NCBI RefSeq assembly: GCF_016863295.1
Contig: NZ_BOOP01000048.1
Location: 1-64,000 of the forward strand
From: Planotetraspora phitsanulokensis
Lineage (GTDB): Bacteria; Actinomycetota; Actinomycetes; Streptosporangiales; Streptosporangiaceae
DNA length: 64,000 nt
Direction of reading: 5' to 3'
In this document: positions 53,678 to 62,458 of the stretch, one piece after another
Position numbering within the stretch: position 1 is the first letter of the stretch
Layout: each line of letters opens with the position of its first letter
Made by a program: the position numbers and the translations under genes
Notes under the pieces: generated by a model
The model's input: only the letters and a program-made list of their open reading frames with translations
What the model was told of the DNA's origin: nothing
The model's database searches: none

Positions 53678-54204
53678 CGGCCGAGCAGGACCTCCCCGAG
53701 GTTCGCGGGCGAATCGACTGGTCCCGCTGGTCGGTCATCCTGCTCAAGCCCGACTGCGTTGCCAGGGGCCTGGTCGACGACGTCATCTCTCGACTCTCCG
53801 ACCACGTCCGGGTGACCCACGCGCGTCCGGTCACCACCACCGAACAGCAGATCATGGCCCACTACGACGACATGCTCGCCCCGGAGATGTCGGCCGAGTT
53901 CGGGTTCGACATCGCCGCCGACCTGCGGCGGCTGTACGTAGGCCAACAGGTCTGCGTCGCCCTGGGCCACGGCGACCAAGCGACAGAGCGGCTACGCACA
54001 CTGATCGGCCCCAACGACCCCACCATCGCCGGCCCCGACACCATTCGCGGCCACTTCGGCGTCGACAGCCTCCACGCAGCCCGCGCGCGAGGCCAGCTCA
54101 TGAACAACCTCATCCATACGTCCGACCGCCCCGACTGCGTCGAACGCGACCTCGGCATTTGGTACGGACCCACCGGCATCTCCCTACTCGAGGAGCCACG
54201 ATGA
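53674..54204 (+). CDS. nucleoside-diphosphate-kinase-family protein
   Basis: A 176-residue protein from ATG 53674 (ATGA overlap). N-terminal SVILLKPDCVARGLVDDVIS is the NDK phosphate-site Lys strand; the later segment IGPNDPTIAGPDTIRGHFGV and MNNLIHTSDRPDCVERDLGI contains the catalytic His in NNLIHTSD (canonical NAVHGSD). A longer loop after YVGQQVCVALG and an N-terminal extension distinguish it from housekeeping Ndk (about 140 residues). It would convert NDP to NTP, fitting activation of a modified nucleotide made by the preceding enzyme. Confidence 0.75.
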   Translation: MTAEQDLPEVRGRIDWSRWSVILLKPDCVARGLVDDVISRLSDHVRVTHARPVTTTEQQIMAHYDDMLAPEMSAEFGFDIAADLRRLYVGQQVCVALGHGDQATERLRTLIGPNDPTIAGPDTIRGHFGVDSLHAARARGQLMNNLIHTSDRPDCVERDLGIWYGPTGISLLEEPR

Positions 54205-55481
54205 CCGCAGAGCCCGTCTTCATCCCCGCCACGCTCTCCCGGGCCGACACCGTCGCACTGCGCCCTGGCACTCTGCGGCTCATGCCGACCGACCAGCAGG
54301 CCGGGCTGGACCCCTACATGCAGCAGATCATCACCAACCGCAAGTCCGGGCTGTCGCTGAACCACATCATCGGCTGCCCGCTCGACTGCGGTTACTGCGT
54401 CCGGCACTTCTGGGGCAACTTCGAGCAGAAGATCCCGCAGCTGCTCGTCACCACCGAAGAGGCCGTCGAAATGCTCGTCGGACACAGCGAGTTTCTGCCG
54501 CACACCACCCCGATCCAGCTGTTCAACAAGGCCACGGACCCATTCCTGCCCGGCGTGAAGCCGCACACCTTCCAGGTGCTGGAGGAGCTCGACCGGCGCG
54601 GCCTGACCAACCTGGTGCTCATCATCACCCGGTTCCACGTCACCGAGCAGGACATGACCCGGCTGGAGCAGCTGTCGCACGTCCGGCCGACTCTGCTGTT
54701 CACCTACAGCGGCATCACCGATGACCGGGTGGAGCCGATCGCCCGGTCGACCACCACCGTCGACTCACTGCGTACGGCGGCCGCCGGCCGGTCCCGGACG
54801 AAGGTCATCTTGTACTGGCGGCCGATCGTGCCGGGCTGGAACGACGATCCGGACACCATGGCCCACGTGCTCAACGTCGGCGCGGATGTCGACGCGATCG
54901 TGTTCACCGGCTACTACCACAAGGAAGAGAACGCCACCTACCTGCGTGACCTCGGGGTGCCGGTGCCGTACGAAGAGAACTGGCAGCGGCGGAAGGTCCT
55001 GCCCGGCGACCTCGACGCCCGCGTAATCCAGGCGTGGCGGGACTCCGGCATCGCGACGCCTCTGTACCGCAAGACATCATGCGGGGTGACAGCCTCGTGG
55101 GAAGTCGCCGACTACAACGGGCACCTCGGCGTGCCGGAGCTGTGCGACATCTGCCCGGAAGAACAGGTCGCGCGGTGCCGGGCGGCTCTGCGAGCACCCA
55201 CAGGGCAGGAGTTCCGCGCGGCCTTGGACCTGTTCGGATTCGACCCGGAAACCCCGTTCGTGGTCGAGGACGGTCACGTCCTGACAGGTACGCTCGGAGA
55301 GCAGCGCCGGTACGCCCTTCAGCACTACTTCGGCTACCAGATGTGGGAAGTCAAGCACCCTCACGTCCATGCCGCCCACGGCCGAGCGCTCGAAGGGTAC
55401 ACGCTGACACCCAGCGAGCAGGCCCAGCTCGACGAAGCCCGCGACCGGCTCGCCGCGGCAGCCAGGCACGACGACGACTGA
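54201..55481 (+). CDS. radical SAM enzyme
   Basis: A 426-residue protein from ATG 54201 (ATGA overlap). IIGCPLDCGYCVRHFWGN gives CxxxCxxC at residues 59, 63 and 66 for the [4Fe-4S] cluster; the barrel follows with TPIQLFNKATDPFLPG and NLVLIITRFHVTEQDM. The C-terminal part has additional cysteines (KTSCGVTAS and LCDICPEEQVARC), possibly a second cluster. It resembles the spore photoproduct lyase-like branch in the first 250 residues but lacks a clear match for the lyase Cys. The reaction is unknown; in this context it could alter a modified nucleotide or sugar. Confidence 0.75.
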   Translation: MTAEPVFIPATLSRADTVALRPGTLRLMPTDQQAGLDPYMQQIITNRKSGLSLNHIIGCPLDCGYCVRHFWGNFEQKIPQLLVTTEEAVEMLVGHSEFLPHTTPIQLFNKATDPFLPGVKPHTFQVLEELDRRGLTNLVLIITRFHVTEQDMTRLEQLSHVRPTLLFTYSGITDDRVEPIARSTTTVDSLRTAAAGRSRTKVILYWRPIVPGWNDDPDTMAHVLNVGADVDAIVFTGYYHKEENATYLRDLGVPVPYEENWQRRKVLPGDLDARVIQAWRDSGIATPLYRKTSCGVTASWEVADYNGHLGVPELCDICPEEQVARCRAALRAPTGQEFRAALDLFGFDPETPFVVEDGHVLTGTLGEQRRYALQHYFGYQMWEVKHPHVHAAHGRALEGYTLTPSEQAQLDEARDRLAAAARHDDD

Positions 55482-55493
55482 CCAGGACGGCAT

Positions 55494-56084
55494 ATGAATC
55501 TCACCACCTGGCCCCGAAGGGTCCTCGTTGTCGACGTCGAAGGCAACGGCGCGCAGCCGCCCGACCTGATCGAGGTCGCGGCCGTCCACGTCGCTGGCGC
55601 CGACATCGGGGCGGCTCGACAGTGGCTCATTCGCCCGCCCGCGCCCATCCATCAGCGCGTCACCCGCATCCACGGCATCACCAACGCGGACGTCGCCAAC
55701 GCCCCCCTGTGGGAAGAGGTCGCCGACGACATCCGGGAAACGCTGACGGGCGCATGGCTCGTCGCCCACAACGCCACGGTGGAGCACGGGACCCTCACCC
55801 GCCACCTGCCCGAATGGAAGCCCGAAGGGGTCATCGACACGCTGCGCGCGGCACGCGCCGTCTACAGCGGCCCATCCGGGTATGGCCTTGACGCGCTCAT
55901 CCAACACACCGGCATCGACGTTTCCGGCATCCCCGGGCAGCGCCACAGGGCCGCCTACGACGCCACCGCTACCGCGATGCTGCTACTCGACATCGCCGCC
56001 CACTTCCGCACCTGGGAAGAGCTGGCGAAGGCGGCCACACCGCCCGGGATACCCGCGCCCATCCAGGAGGACGCCCTATGGTGA
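55494..56084 (+). CDS. DEDDh exonuclease, DnaQ-like
   Basis: A 196-residue protein from ATG 55494. Exo I is VLVVDVEGNGAQPPDLIEVA, Exo II AWLVAHNATVEHGTL, Exo III RHRAAYDATATAMLLLDIAA with His before Asp, and the typical RIHGITNADV is present. The Exo I motif reads DVEGNG rather than DTETTG; the acidic pair is preserved. It would release nucleotides from 3' ends or clean up nucleotide pools. In the cluster it may remove unmodified or wrongly modified DNA; this is inferred. Confidence 0.75.
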   Translation: MNLTTWPRRVLVVDVEGNGAQPPDLIEVAAVHVAGADIGAARQWLIRPPAPIHQRVTRIHGITNADVANAPLWEEVADDIRETLTGAWLVAHNATVEHGTLTRHLPEWKPEGVIDTLRAARAVYSGPSGYGLDALIQHTGIDVSGIPGQRHRAAYDATATAMLLLDIAAHFRTWEELAKAATPPGIPAPIQEDALW

Positions 56085-56848
56085 CCAGCGCTCCGGGCGG
56101 CACCATCACCATCGCGGGTAAGACCGTCTCTCGGCTCGGTTTCGGCACCATGCGACTGACCGGCCCCGGCACCTGGGGTAACCCTCCAAGCCCCGCCGAC
56201 GCCACAGCCGTCCTCCGCGAGGCTGTGCACCACGGGATCACTCACATAGACACGGCTGACGCCTACGGCCCGCACACCGTGGAGGAACTGGTCCGCAGGG
56301 CGTTCCACCCGTACCCAGATGACCTGCTGATCGCCACGAAGGTCGGCTTGGTACGGCCCGGCCCGAACATCTGGTGGCCGCTCGGCCGGCCGGACTACTT
56401 ACGGGCCGCCGTGGAAGCCAGCCTCCGCCGACTGGGCACCGACCGGATCGACCTGTGCTACCTGCACCGCGTGGACCCGAACGTGCCGCTCAGCGACCAG
56501 ATCGGCGTGCTCGCCGAGCTCCAGCGTGAAGGGAAAATCGCGGCGGTCGGCCTGTCCAAGGTGACGCCCAAGCAGATCGACGAGGCGTCCCGCGTCGTGT
56601 CGATCGCCGCGGTGCAGAACGTTCTCAACCTCGACGAGCCGCACGACCGGGCCGTGGACTACTGCCGTAGTCGCTACATCCCGTACGTGGCCTACCGGCC
56701 TTTGAACGCTGGCAAGCTCACCTCGGACGGCGGCCGCGACGCACTGCAATGGCTGCTGTCCCTCGGCGATCACGTGGTCCCGATCCCCGGCACTAGCTCG
56801 CTGTCGCACCTCCACGCGATCCTCCACGGCGCGACCTGCGCCGCGTAA
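56078..56848 (+). CDS. aldo/keto reductase
   Basis: A 256-residue protein with the AKR tetrad: Asp58 in ITHIDTADAYGPHTVEELVR, Tyr63, Lys88 in DDLLIATKVGL and His130 in LCYLHRVDP. The barrel ends with VVPIPGTSSLSHLHAILHG, the NADPH-binding segment. It is somewhat short (about 300 is common) and lacks the last helices. It would reduce an aldehyde or ketone using NADPH. ATG 56078 overlaps the exonuclease stop by seven bases, so it belongs to the same operon. Substrate unknown. Confidence 0.8.
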   Translation: MVTSAPGGTITIAGKTVSRLGFGTMRLTGPGTWGNPPSPADATAVLREAVHHGITHIDTADAYGPHTVEELVRRAFHPYPDDLLIATKVGLVRPGPNIWWPLGRPDYLRAAVEASLRRLGTDRIDLCYLHRVDPNVPLSDQIGVLAELQREGKIAAVGLSKVTPKQIDEASRVVSIAAVQNVLNLDEPHDRAVDYCRSRYIPYVAYRPLNAGKLTSDGGRDALQWLLSLGDHVVPIPGTSSLSHLHAILHGATCAA

Positions 56849-56857
56849 ACGACAAAA

Positions 56858-56893
56858 GACGCCCGCTTCCCCGACGTCGGGGAAGCGGGCGTC
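56858..56893. terminator. 36-bp perfect palindrome, bidirectional terminator
   Basis: GACGCCCGCTTCCCCGAC with its exact complement, ten bases after the reductase stop and ten bases before the end of the convergent protease gene. It separates the cargo cluster from phage late genes. Confidence 0.7.
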
Positions 56894-56902
56894 CGCGTTG
56901 TA

Positions 56903-57649
56903 TCAGCCGATCACGTACTGCTTGAGGTCCACGCCGTCCAGCTGCTCGTACGTGCCGAGGCGCATCCGGAAGTACCCGGCGTCGCCCCAGCTCGTCGACC
57001 AGCTGTTGGCGATCGTCAACACGCTCGCCGACAGGTCGTCCTGGTCGACCTGGCAGCCGACGACCTCTACCTCGTGGCCGCCGGCGAGGTCGCTGCCCCG
57101 CCAGGGCCCGTAGTCGACGAACCCCTCGACGTCAGGCTCGAAGAAGTCCGAGTACCACGGCATTCCCATCAGGACGGGACCGTCCTGGAGAAGCCGCAGC
57201 AGACCCTTCGCAGTCGTCGCCCAGCGGTAGCTGGTGATCGTGCCGCGCGACTTGAGGACCTTGCAGATCGCCAGGCCGCTGCTGCCGGTGTCCTCCGGCG
57301 GCCACGACCCCGGCCAGGTGTCGGCCAGCGTCGCGTCGCTGTAGAGCGACCGGGCGAACTCGCTCGGGTCCTGGTCCCCGATCGCCCGCTGCCCAGCTGC
57401 GGAGTAGTACGGCTGGGATGCGAGCGCGCCGGTGGCCGCGAAGCCCGTGCAAGCCCCGAGCGACCCCTGGTCGAGGATCGGGATCATGCGCTCCCAAGCG
57501 CGGTCCTCGAGCGGCGCCGACATGAGGTCGGCGTCGTTCTCGACCGCGTACGCCAGGCTGCGCGCGTCGAGGTGCAGGTGTCGGCCGAGCCGACCGCCGC
57601 CGTCCTGCTCGTAGCGGCGGTACAACTGGCCCGAGTCGACGAGCGTCAC
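56903..57649 (-). CDS. papain-family (C1) cysteine protease
   Basis: A 248-residue protein from GTG 57649 (GTGA overlap with the holin). The catalytic Cys is in ILDQGSLGACTGFAATGALA, the His in GGHEVEVVGCQ and the Asn in IANSWSTSWGDAGYFRM, the correct order for C1 peptidases. There is no signal peptide or inhibitory prodomain, so it is made active in the cytoplasm. It is encoded last in the lysis cassette after the amidase and holin. It may be a virion-associated or lysis-linked protease; its target is unknown. Confidence 0.8.
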   Translation of the reverse strand: MTLVDSGQLYRRYEQDGGGRLGRHLHLDARSLAYAVENDADLMSAPLEDRAWERMIPILDQGSLGACTGFAATGALASQPYYSAAGQRAIGDQDPSEFARSLYSDATLADTWPGSWPPEDTGSSGLAICKVLKSRGTITSYRWATTAKGLLRLLQDGPVLMGMPWYSDFFEPDVEGFVDYGPWRGSDLAGGHEVEVVGCQVDQDDLSASVLTIANSWSTSWGDAGYFRMRLGTYEQLDGVDLKQYVIG

Positions 57650-57903
57650 GCGCCCGCCTTGGACTTGGAGTAGCTGGGCTGCTTGGTGGAACCGAGCAGC
57701 ACGCCGAGGACCGGGTACTTCAGCTCCAGCGCACGGACGACGGCGTAATAGACGGCCGCGCCGAGGACGGTCGCGCCGAGGGAGATCTGACCCTCGGTCA
57801 GGCCCTCGATCACGATTCCGTGCAGGGCGAGCCAGCCGAGGACACCGCCGACAGCCTTGGGCACGACGGTGCGGACCAGGGACAGGATCCACTCGTGGAA
57901 CAT
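57646..57903 (-). CDS. holin-like membrane protein
   Basis: An 85-residue protein from ATG 57903 (AAGGAGAG upstream). Two hydrophobic segments (VVPKAVGGVLGWLALHGIVI and ISLGATVLGAAVYYAVVRAL) and a basic tail (STKQPSYSKSKAGA) fit an actinophage holin. It is located between the endolysin and the protease. It would form membrane pores that release the endolysin. Assignment rests on size, topology and position. Confidence 0.7.
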   Translation of the reverse strand: MFHEWILSLVRTVVPKAVGGVLGWLALHGIVIEGLTEGQISLGATVLGAAVYYAVVRALELKYPVLGVLLGSTKQPSYSKSKAGA

Positions 57904-57929
57904 GATGATCTCTCCTTGAGAGGGGGAAC

Positions 57930-57984
57930 CCCCACCGGAGCCCGGAGGGGACAACAAAGAAGCCAGCCGCGGCCGCGACTGGCT
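57930..57984 (-). terminator. two weak hairpins after the endolysin
   Basis: CCCCACCGG/CCGGAGGGG at 57930-57950 (one mismatch) and AGCCAG-N12-CTGGCT at 57961-57984, between the endolysin stop and the holin start. They may attenuate rather than stop transcription. Confidence 0.4.
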
Positions 57985-58004
57985 GGTCAGGGTGAGGTGC
58001 TGCG

Positions 58005-58874
58005 CTAGAAACGCCCGGTGTTGAGCCTCTTCTGGAGCGCCTTGACGACGAGGGAGACCGGCTTGCTCATGCGGCCGTCGACCGGCGAATCGAGGTACCG
58101 CTGGAGCGCCTCGACGGTCTCGTAATGGCGGTCGTCCTGGCGGATGCCGAGCCCGTCGACCTTGAGCTTCGCGCCGTGGGCGTTAAGGATCTGCTGGACC
58201 TTCCGGACCAGCGTGGACGGGGTCGAGATGTCGCCGTCGACGGTCGTGCCCACGATCTGCTGCCACCGCGAGATGGTCTTCCGGCCGAGGATGCCGTCGA
58301 CCACCAGCGCCGCCGGGTCAGCCGGCGTGTGCGGCTTCGGCGGAGCAGGAGTCGGAGTGTCGCCACCACCAGGGCGAGGTGCGCCCTTCTTGAGCCAGGC
58401 GTAGAGCTTGTCGCCGGGGCACTCGGTCGAGTAGCCGTCGCGGTGGCCCTTGATCTCCTTGCCCGCGTTGCCCTTGTCCCGCAGGTAGGTGATCGCGTCC
58501 CAGATCGCCAAGAGCTGGTTGTCGGACGGCACCGTCAGTCCGGAGTTACCGACGAGGGCGAGGATCGCGTAGTGCCCAGTGTTGAGGCCGGCGCCGTTCG
58601 CCGCGGGGAGGTGCTTCGGGCCTCGGCCGATGAACACCTTCCGGTGGGGACAGGCCACGACCGAATAGCCGATGTCGATCCAGCCGTTGCCGTCCATGTG
58701 CATGTTCTGGATCGACTTCACCAGGGCGACGCACTTCTTGTGGTCGTCGAGGATCTTCGGGTCGACGTGGCCGCCGGTGTAGTGGACCTTCACGCCCTTC
58801 GTCGAGCTCAGCGAGGTGTAGCCGCTCTTCGGCGACCGCGCTCCCCACTCGGCCCGGGTCACGATGTCGACCAT
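58005..58874 (-). CDS. endolysin: N-acetylmuramoyl-L-alanine amidase with peptidoglycan-binding C-terminus
   Basis: A 289-residue protein from ATG 58874. Residues 1-165 are an amidase-2/PGRP domain: VTRAEWGARSPKSGYTSLSS, zinc His in VKVHYTGGHVD, Tyr in GWIDIGYSVVAC and the second His/Cys in IKGHRDGYSTECPGD. After a Pro-rich linker (DTPTPAPPKPHTPADP), two peptidoglycan-binding-like units (VDGILGRKTISRWQQIVGTT and ETVEALQRYLDSPVDGRMSK) complete it. It cuts the MurNAc-L-Ala bond at lysis. No signal peptide, so it depends on the neighbouring holin. Confidence 0.9.
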   Translation of the reverse strand: MVDIVTRAEWGARSPKSGYTSLSSTKGVKVHYTGGHVDPKILDDHKKCVALVKSIQNMHMDGNGWIDIGYSVVACPHRKVFIGRGPKHLPAANGAGLNTGHYAILALVGNSGLTVPSDNQLLAIWDAITYLRDKGNAGKEIKGHRDGYSTECPGDKLYAWLKKGAPRPGGGDTPTPAPPKPHTPADPAALVVDGILGRKTISRWQQIVGTTVDGDISTPSTLVRKVQQILNAHGAKLKVDGLGIRQDDRHYETVEALQRYLDSPVDGRMSKPVSLVVKALQKRLNTGRF

Positions 58875-58877
58875 GGT

Positions 58878-59312
58878 TCAGCCTCCTAAGTTGTCGTGCT
58901 CGTGGCCGCCGAGCTCGGCGTGCGGCGGGTCGAAGATCTCCACGCCTTCGACCCGGCCGGCCGAGCGGTTCACGCTGGCGGCGATGCGGTGCTCCAGGAG
59001 GTGAGCGGCCAACGCGTCCTCGATCCGGCGGCCGCTGGCCTCCGTGCGGTTGACCGCGTCCCTCAAGCTGGTGCCGTGATTGGCATGCAGCTGCTCCTCG
59101 ATGGAGGCAAGCCGGACCATCACACCGGGCCGGCCTGGGACACCGGGCCGCTCCTCCACGCCGACCCAGTCGTCACGGAAGTCAGCGATCGTGTCCGCAG
59201 CTTGGCGGATCCGCTTGCCCGGCTTCACGATCAGGACGTAGAGGCCGCCCAGACCGCCCGCCAAGCCACTCGCGGCGCCCGCCCCCGCAAGGACCGCCTC
59301 CAACGTCGTCAT
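58878..59312 (-). CDS. phage membrane-anchored protein (DUF2746-like)
   Basis: A 144-residue protein from ATG 59312. An N-terminal membrane helix (LAGAGAASGLAGGLGGLYVL) is followed by KPGKRIRQAADTIADFRDDW and a helical acidic domain with ASIEEQLHANHGTSLRDAVN. This is the layout of actinophage proteins placed between tail genes and the endolysin, sometimes called DUF2746. It may be a second lysis protein or a tail-associated factor. Confidence 0.6.
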   Translation of the reverse strand: MTTLEAVLAGAGAASGLAGGLGGLYVLIVKPGKRIRQAADTIADFRDDWVGVEERPGVPGRPGVMVRLASIEEQLHANHGTSLRDAVNRTEASGRRIEDALAAHLLEHRIAASVNRSAGRVEGVEIFDPPHAELGGHEHDNLGG

Positions 59313-59337
59313 TAGCCCCCCAAATATGCGAAAACCC

Positions 59338-59357
59338 CCAGCCGGAGCCCGGTCTGG
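59338..59357 (-). terminator. terminator after the large tail gene
   Basis: A CCAGCCGG/CCGGTCTGG stem (one bulge) with a three-base loop, followed on the minus strand by GGGTTTTCG, downstream of the stop at 59378. Confidence 0.5.
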
Positions 59358-59377
59358 AGGCGTTTGGTTCGGTGTGT

Positions 59378-62300
59378 CTACAAGCCGTTGATGATGGCGG
59401 CCTCGCCGATTTCCATCAGCTCCACAGAGAAGCCGTCCTGAATCCGGACGCTCACCGTGTCTGGATCCGCGCCTTGGAATCGGGCGACCCTGAGGTTGAA
59501 TGTCCGCACGCCGTCCGAAGGGAGCGTGAAGATCGACGTCACCGTGACGTCTTCATAGGTGCCCGCCGTAATGAACTTCACAAGGGATGACTGCCCGACT
59601 TTCGTCGTGCCGGACGTCGTGACGAGTTCGGCTCGTGTAGTGGCTGGGTTCGCGGAGCACGTGATGCTCACCTTGTACGTGAGCTTGTAGGCGCGTCCCC
59701 CGTAGACACTCGCCGTGAGAGCTGCCCCGTTCACCGTCACGGGATTTACCGACGCGGCCGGCGTGGTCAGGATGCTGCCGCTACCGGGACTGACGACACC
59801 ACCGGCGACGACCAGCGGGAAGCGAGTCCCGCTTCCGTCGCGCGTCTTCGCGCGCAACCCGAACACCGAGTCAGCCCACAGGCCCTGTAGGTCGGCGCGG
59901 AACTCGCGGGTGGAAGCACCGAGCGACGCCGACATGTTCCCGCCGGGGATGTGGTCGATGTGGAGGTAGCCGCCCCCTGGGGAGCCGAAGCCGTACCGCA
60001 TGTCGATCTGCCCGGCGTCGATGTTGACTTGCATCGTCGAGCGGGGAAATTGGGGGTCGGCCCAGTTGGCTCCCGATTCGAGGACCAGTCCCGTGTTGGT
60101 GCTGACCGTGCCGACGTCACTGCCGCCCACGTAGGTCCAGATCATCGCCTTGTCACCGAGGATCGGTGGAGTGATGGGCGTGCCAGCCAGACGGAACGTG
60201 ATGGCTGGCCTGTCCCCGGACTCGTCGAGGAGGTTCTGAATCTTGAGCCACGAGTCATCGTCGAAGCCCGTGGCGAACTCGCCCACGAAGGTGGCGTCAC
60301 CCGTCGAGGTGACCCCCACGGTCTGGGCGCCGCCAGCGTTGAACGCCGACAGGCCCGAGCCGTTCAGCTCGACTCTCGGTCCGGTCGGGCTCCCGGCCAC
60401 GATGCGGGACGACAGCGTCAGGATCGCTTCCAGCGTGTTGGCGCCGACCGAGTTGGCCGCCAGGTGGCCGGCCTGGATCGCCTTAGCCTGGATCAGCGCG
60501 CCCGTGATGCTGTTGGCCACCACCTTGTCGGCCGCGTTCAGACTGCCGTCCACGATGTGCGCGCCGTTGATCACCTCACCGACGAGGTCGGTGTCCACGA
60601 GCGGCTGAGCCGCGAACGTCACCAACGTCGACGGCAGGGACTCGTTCCCGGTCCGGTCCATGGACGTGAACCAAAAGGTCCGGGCCGCGCCGTACGGCTG
60701 GTCCGCCACGATCATCGAGCTCGGCCCGTCGAACAGTCCGATTAGCTTCGGCTCGACGCCGTCCGACATCCACACGCGGACGCGGGCGAAGTCGGTGGGC
60801 ATCGGGACGCCGCCCTCGCCGAGTCCGTCCCAAGCGGCCTGGATCGCGCCCAGGCGTGAGGACATGACCGGTGCGCTCGGCACCGGCGGAGGTTCGGCGT
60901 CGGCGAAGAGGAACACGGACTGCTCGTCCGAGAAGTCCCCCGGCGTGCCGTCCGTGACCGCCCGCACCTTGAAGGCGTACGGCTGGCCAGCGACCAGAGG
61001 CCCAACAGTCACCGACGTCTCGTCGCCGTCGACCGAAGCGATCTGATGCCAGATCTCCCCCGGCTCGTCGACCCGGGCGTACACCTGGTAGCTGTCCGGC
61101 TGTAGCTCTACGTTGTTGACGTCGGTCTCGACCCGGTTCCACGACGTCGTCACATAGCCGCGGGGATACCCGTACTCGTCTGCGGACACGTTCGGGACGG
61201 CGGCCACCGTCGCCGGCTTGGCCGCGACGAGGGGTGTGGCGAACGGTCTCGGCTTCGCGCCCGATCCGCCTGCGACACCGCCGCGCACGACGATGCCCTT
61301 GTCGATCCGGCCGAGCTTGACGTGGGGCTCCAAGAAGCGGTCGTTGAGGACCAGCGACCCGCCGACCGAACCATCGGATTCCATGGTGAGCGTGATCTGC
61401 TGGACCCGCAGCGCGGCCATGTCGCCGCCGTCTCCTGCGGCGAGCACGGTGTCGCCCGTGGAGTAGTCCGCTAGCGGCCACCAGCGGGCGGCGCCGAAGG
61501 TGATGCCGCGGGTGATCTGGACACGCTCGCCGCTCATGGTCGAGAGGGCGATCGAGCCCAGCTTCCTCGCCATGAACTCCGTCGTCACGCCGGACTGCGA
61601 CTGGAAGGTCTCCCACCGGCCCCACGGCGCGGCCACCTCAGCGTCAGAGACTCCCGCCGTGAAACCGTCAGCGCTGATCAGGATGGCTGATGCGAACTCC
61701 TCGTACGTGGCGTCGTCCGACGCTTCGATGATGTCCCTGCCGAGCCGCAGGTCCACGGGGTCAGCCCCGAGCGCGAGGTTGACGTCCATGGCCGTGCCGG
61801 GGTTGAACACGTCGAGTGTGCGGCCGCGCATCCGCCAGTCGACCAGGCCCTGCTCGGAGAAGTTGAGCAGCGTTGCGAGGACGTCCGTGCCGAGGTCCAG
61901 CTTCAAGGTCAGCGGATCACTCGTCCACGGCTCACCTGCGCTGTCGACCGCCGACGTGAAGCTCACCGACACACCGGCCAGCGCGCCGCGCGTCTTCGCC
62001 TCGTCGATCATCGTCCGCAGGATCGAACCCGGCGACTTGCTGGTGAACACGCGCGGGTCGTTCTTCGGCGGAGGCAGGTCCGGAGGCGGCCACGGCAGCG
62101 CGATCTGCACGTACCTGGATGGGTGGAGGACCGCCTTCTTGAGCAGCCACGCATAGCCGGGGCACTCATACGAGCGAGCTCCGGACTCGTCTGTGATGTC
62201 GGCGCCGCGCTTGATTCTCAGGAACCGGCCGCCGGGCGGCTCGATCCACGTGCCGCCGACGTTGTACTCCAGCGCGATCTCACGCGGCTGCGCCAGCGTG

Positions 62301-62458
62301 GTCCCGTTGACTGCCCTCGTGCCGTAGTCCAGACGCATCGACGACACGTCGTTCAGCGGCCATGCCGCTTCGACATGCTGCGGCTGAGCGAGCGGGCCCA
62401 GCCGTGTGCCGTTGGCTGCGTAGGCCACAAGCCTGATCGCGAACGGGTCACCCGCCAT
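59378..62458 (-). CDS. large minor tail/baseplate protein with fibronectin-III-like domains
   Basis: A 1026-residue protein from ATG 62458 (GGAG nine bases upstream). The N-terminus (PFAIRLVAYAANGTRLGPLA, YGTRAVNGTTLAQPREIALE, YAWLLKKAVLHPSRYVQ) resembles siphophage baseplate-hub or minor tail proteins. The centre has a fibronectin-III-like unit about 420-520 (GYVTTSWNRVETDVNNVELQ, YQVYARVDEPGEIWH, YAFKVRAVTDGTPGDFSD) and a second one. Helical repeats (SITGALIQAKAIQAGHLAAN) precede a beta-rich receptor-binding C-terminus. It is the typical central tail-tip protein of actinophages with a long non-contractile tail and helps fix host range. Confidence 0.85.
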   Translation of the reverse strand: MAGDPFAIRLVAYAANGTRLGPLAQPQHVEAAWPLNDVSSMRLDYGTRAVNGTTLAQPREIALEYNVGGTWIEPPGGRFLRIKRGADITDESGARSYECPGYAWLLKKAVLHPSRYVQIALPWPPPDLPPPKNDPRVFTSKSPGSILRTMIDEAKTRGALAGVSVSFTSAVDSAGEPWTSDPLTLKLDLGTDVLATLLNFSEQGLVDWRMRGRTLDVFNPGTAMDVNLALGADPVDLRLGRDIIEASDDATYEEFASAILISADGFTAGVSDAEVAAPWGRWETFQSQSGVTTEFMARKLGSIALSTMSGERVQITRGITFGAARWWPLADYSTGDTVLAAGDGGDMAALRVQQITLTMESDGSVGGSLVLNDRFLEPHVKLGRIDKGIVVRGGVAGGSGAKPRPFATPLVAAKPATVAAVPNVSADEYGYPRGYVTTSWNRVETDVNNVELQPDSYQVYARVDEPGEIWHQIASVDGDETSVTVGPLVAGQPYAFKVRAVTDGTPGDFSDEQSVFLFADAEPPPVPSAPVMSSRLGAIQAAWDGLGEGGVPMPTDFARVRVWMSDGVEPKLIGLFDGPSSMIVADQPYGAARTFWFTSMDRTGNESLPSTLVTFAAQPLVDTDLVGEVINGAHIVDGSLNAADKVVANSITGALIQAKAIQAGHLAANSVGANTLEAILTLSSRIVAGSPTGPRVELNGSGLSAFNAGGAQTVGVTSTGDATFVGEFATGFDDDSWLKIQNLLDESGDRPAITFRLAGTPITPPILGDKAMIWTYVGGSDVGTVSTNTGLVLESGANWADPQFPRSTMQVNIDAGQIDMRYGFGSPGGGYLHIDHIPGGNMSASLGASTREFRADLQGLWADSVFGLRAKTRDGSGTRFPLVVAGGVVSPGSGSILTTPAASVNPVTVNGAALTASVYGGRAYKLTYKVSITCSANPATTRAELVTTSGTTKVGQSSLVKFITAGTYEDVTVTSIFTLPSDGVRTFNLRVARFQGADPDTVSVRIQDGFSVELMEIGEAAIINGL

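Noticed and set aside
53674-54204. Housekeeping ndk gene of the host
   Set aside because: It is coupled on both sides to cargo genes, is longer than bacterial Ndk and has a divergent active-site segment (NNLIHTSD).
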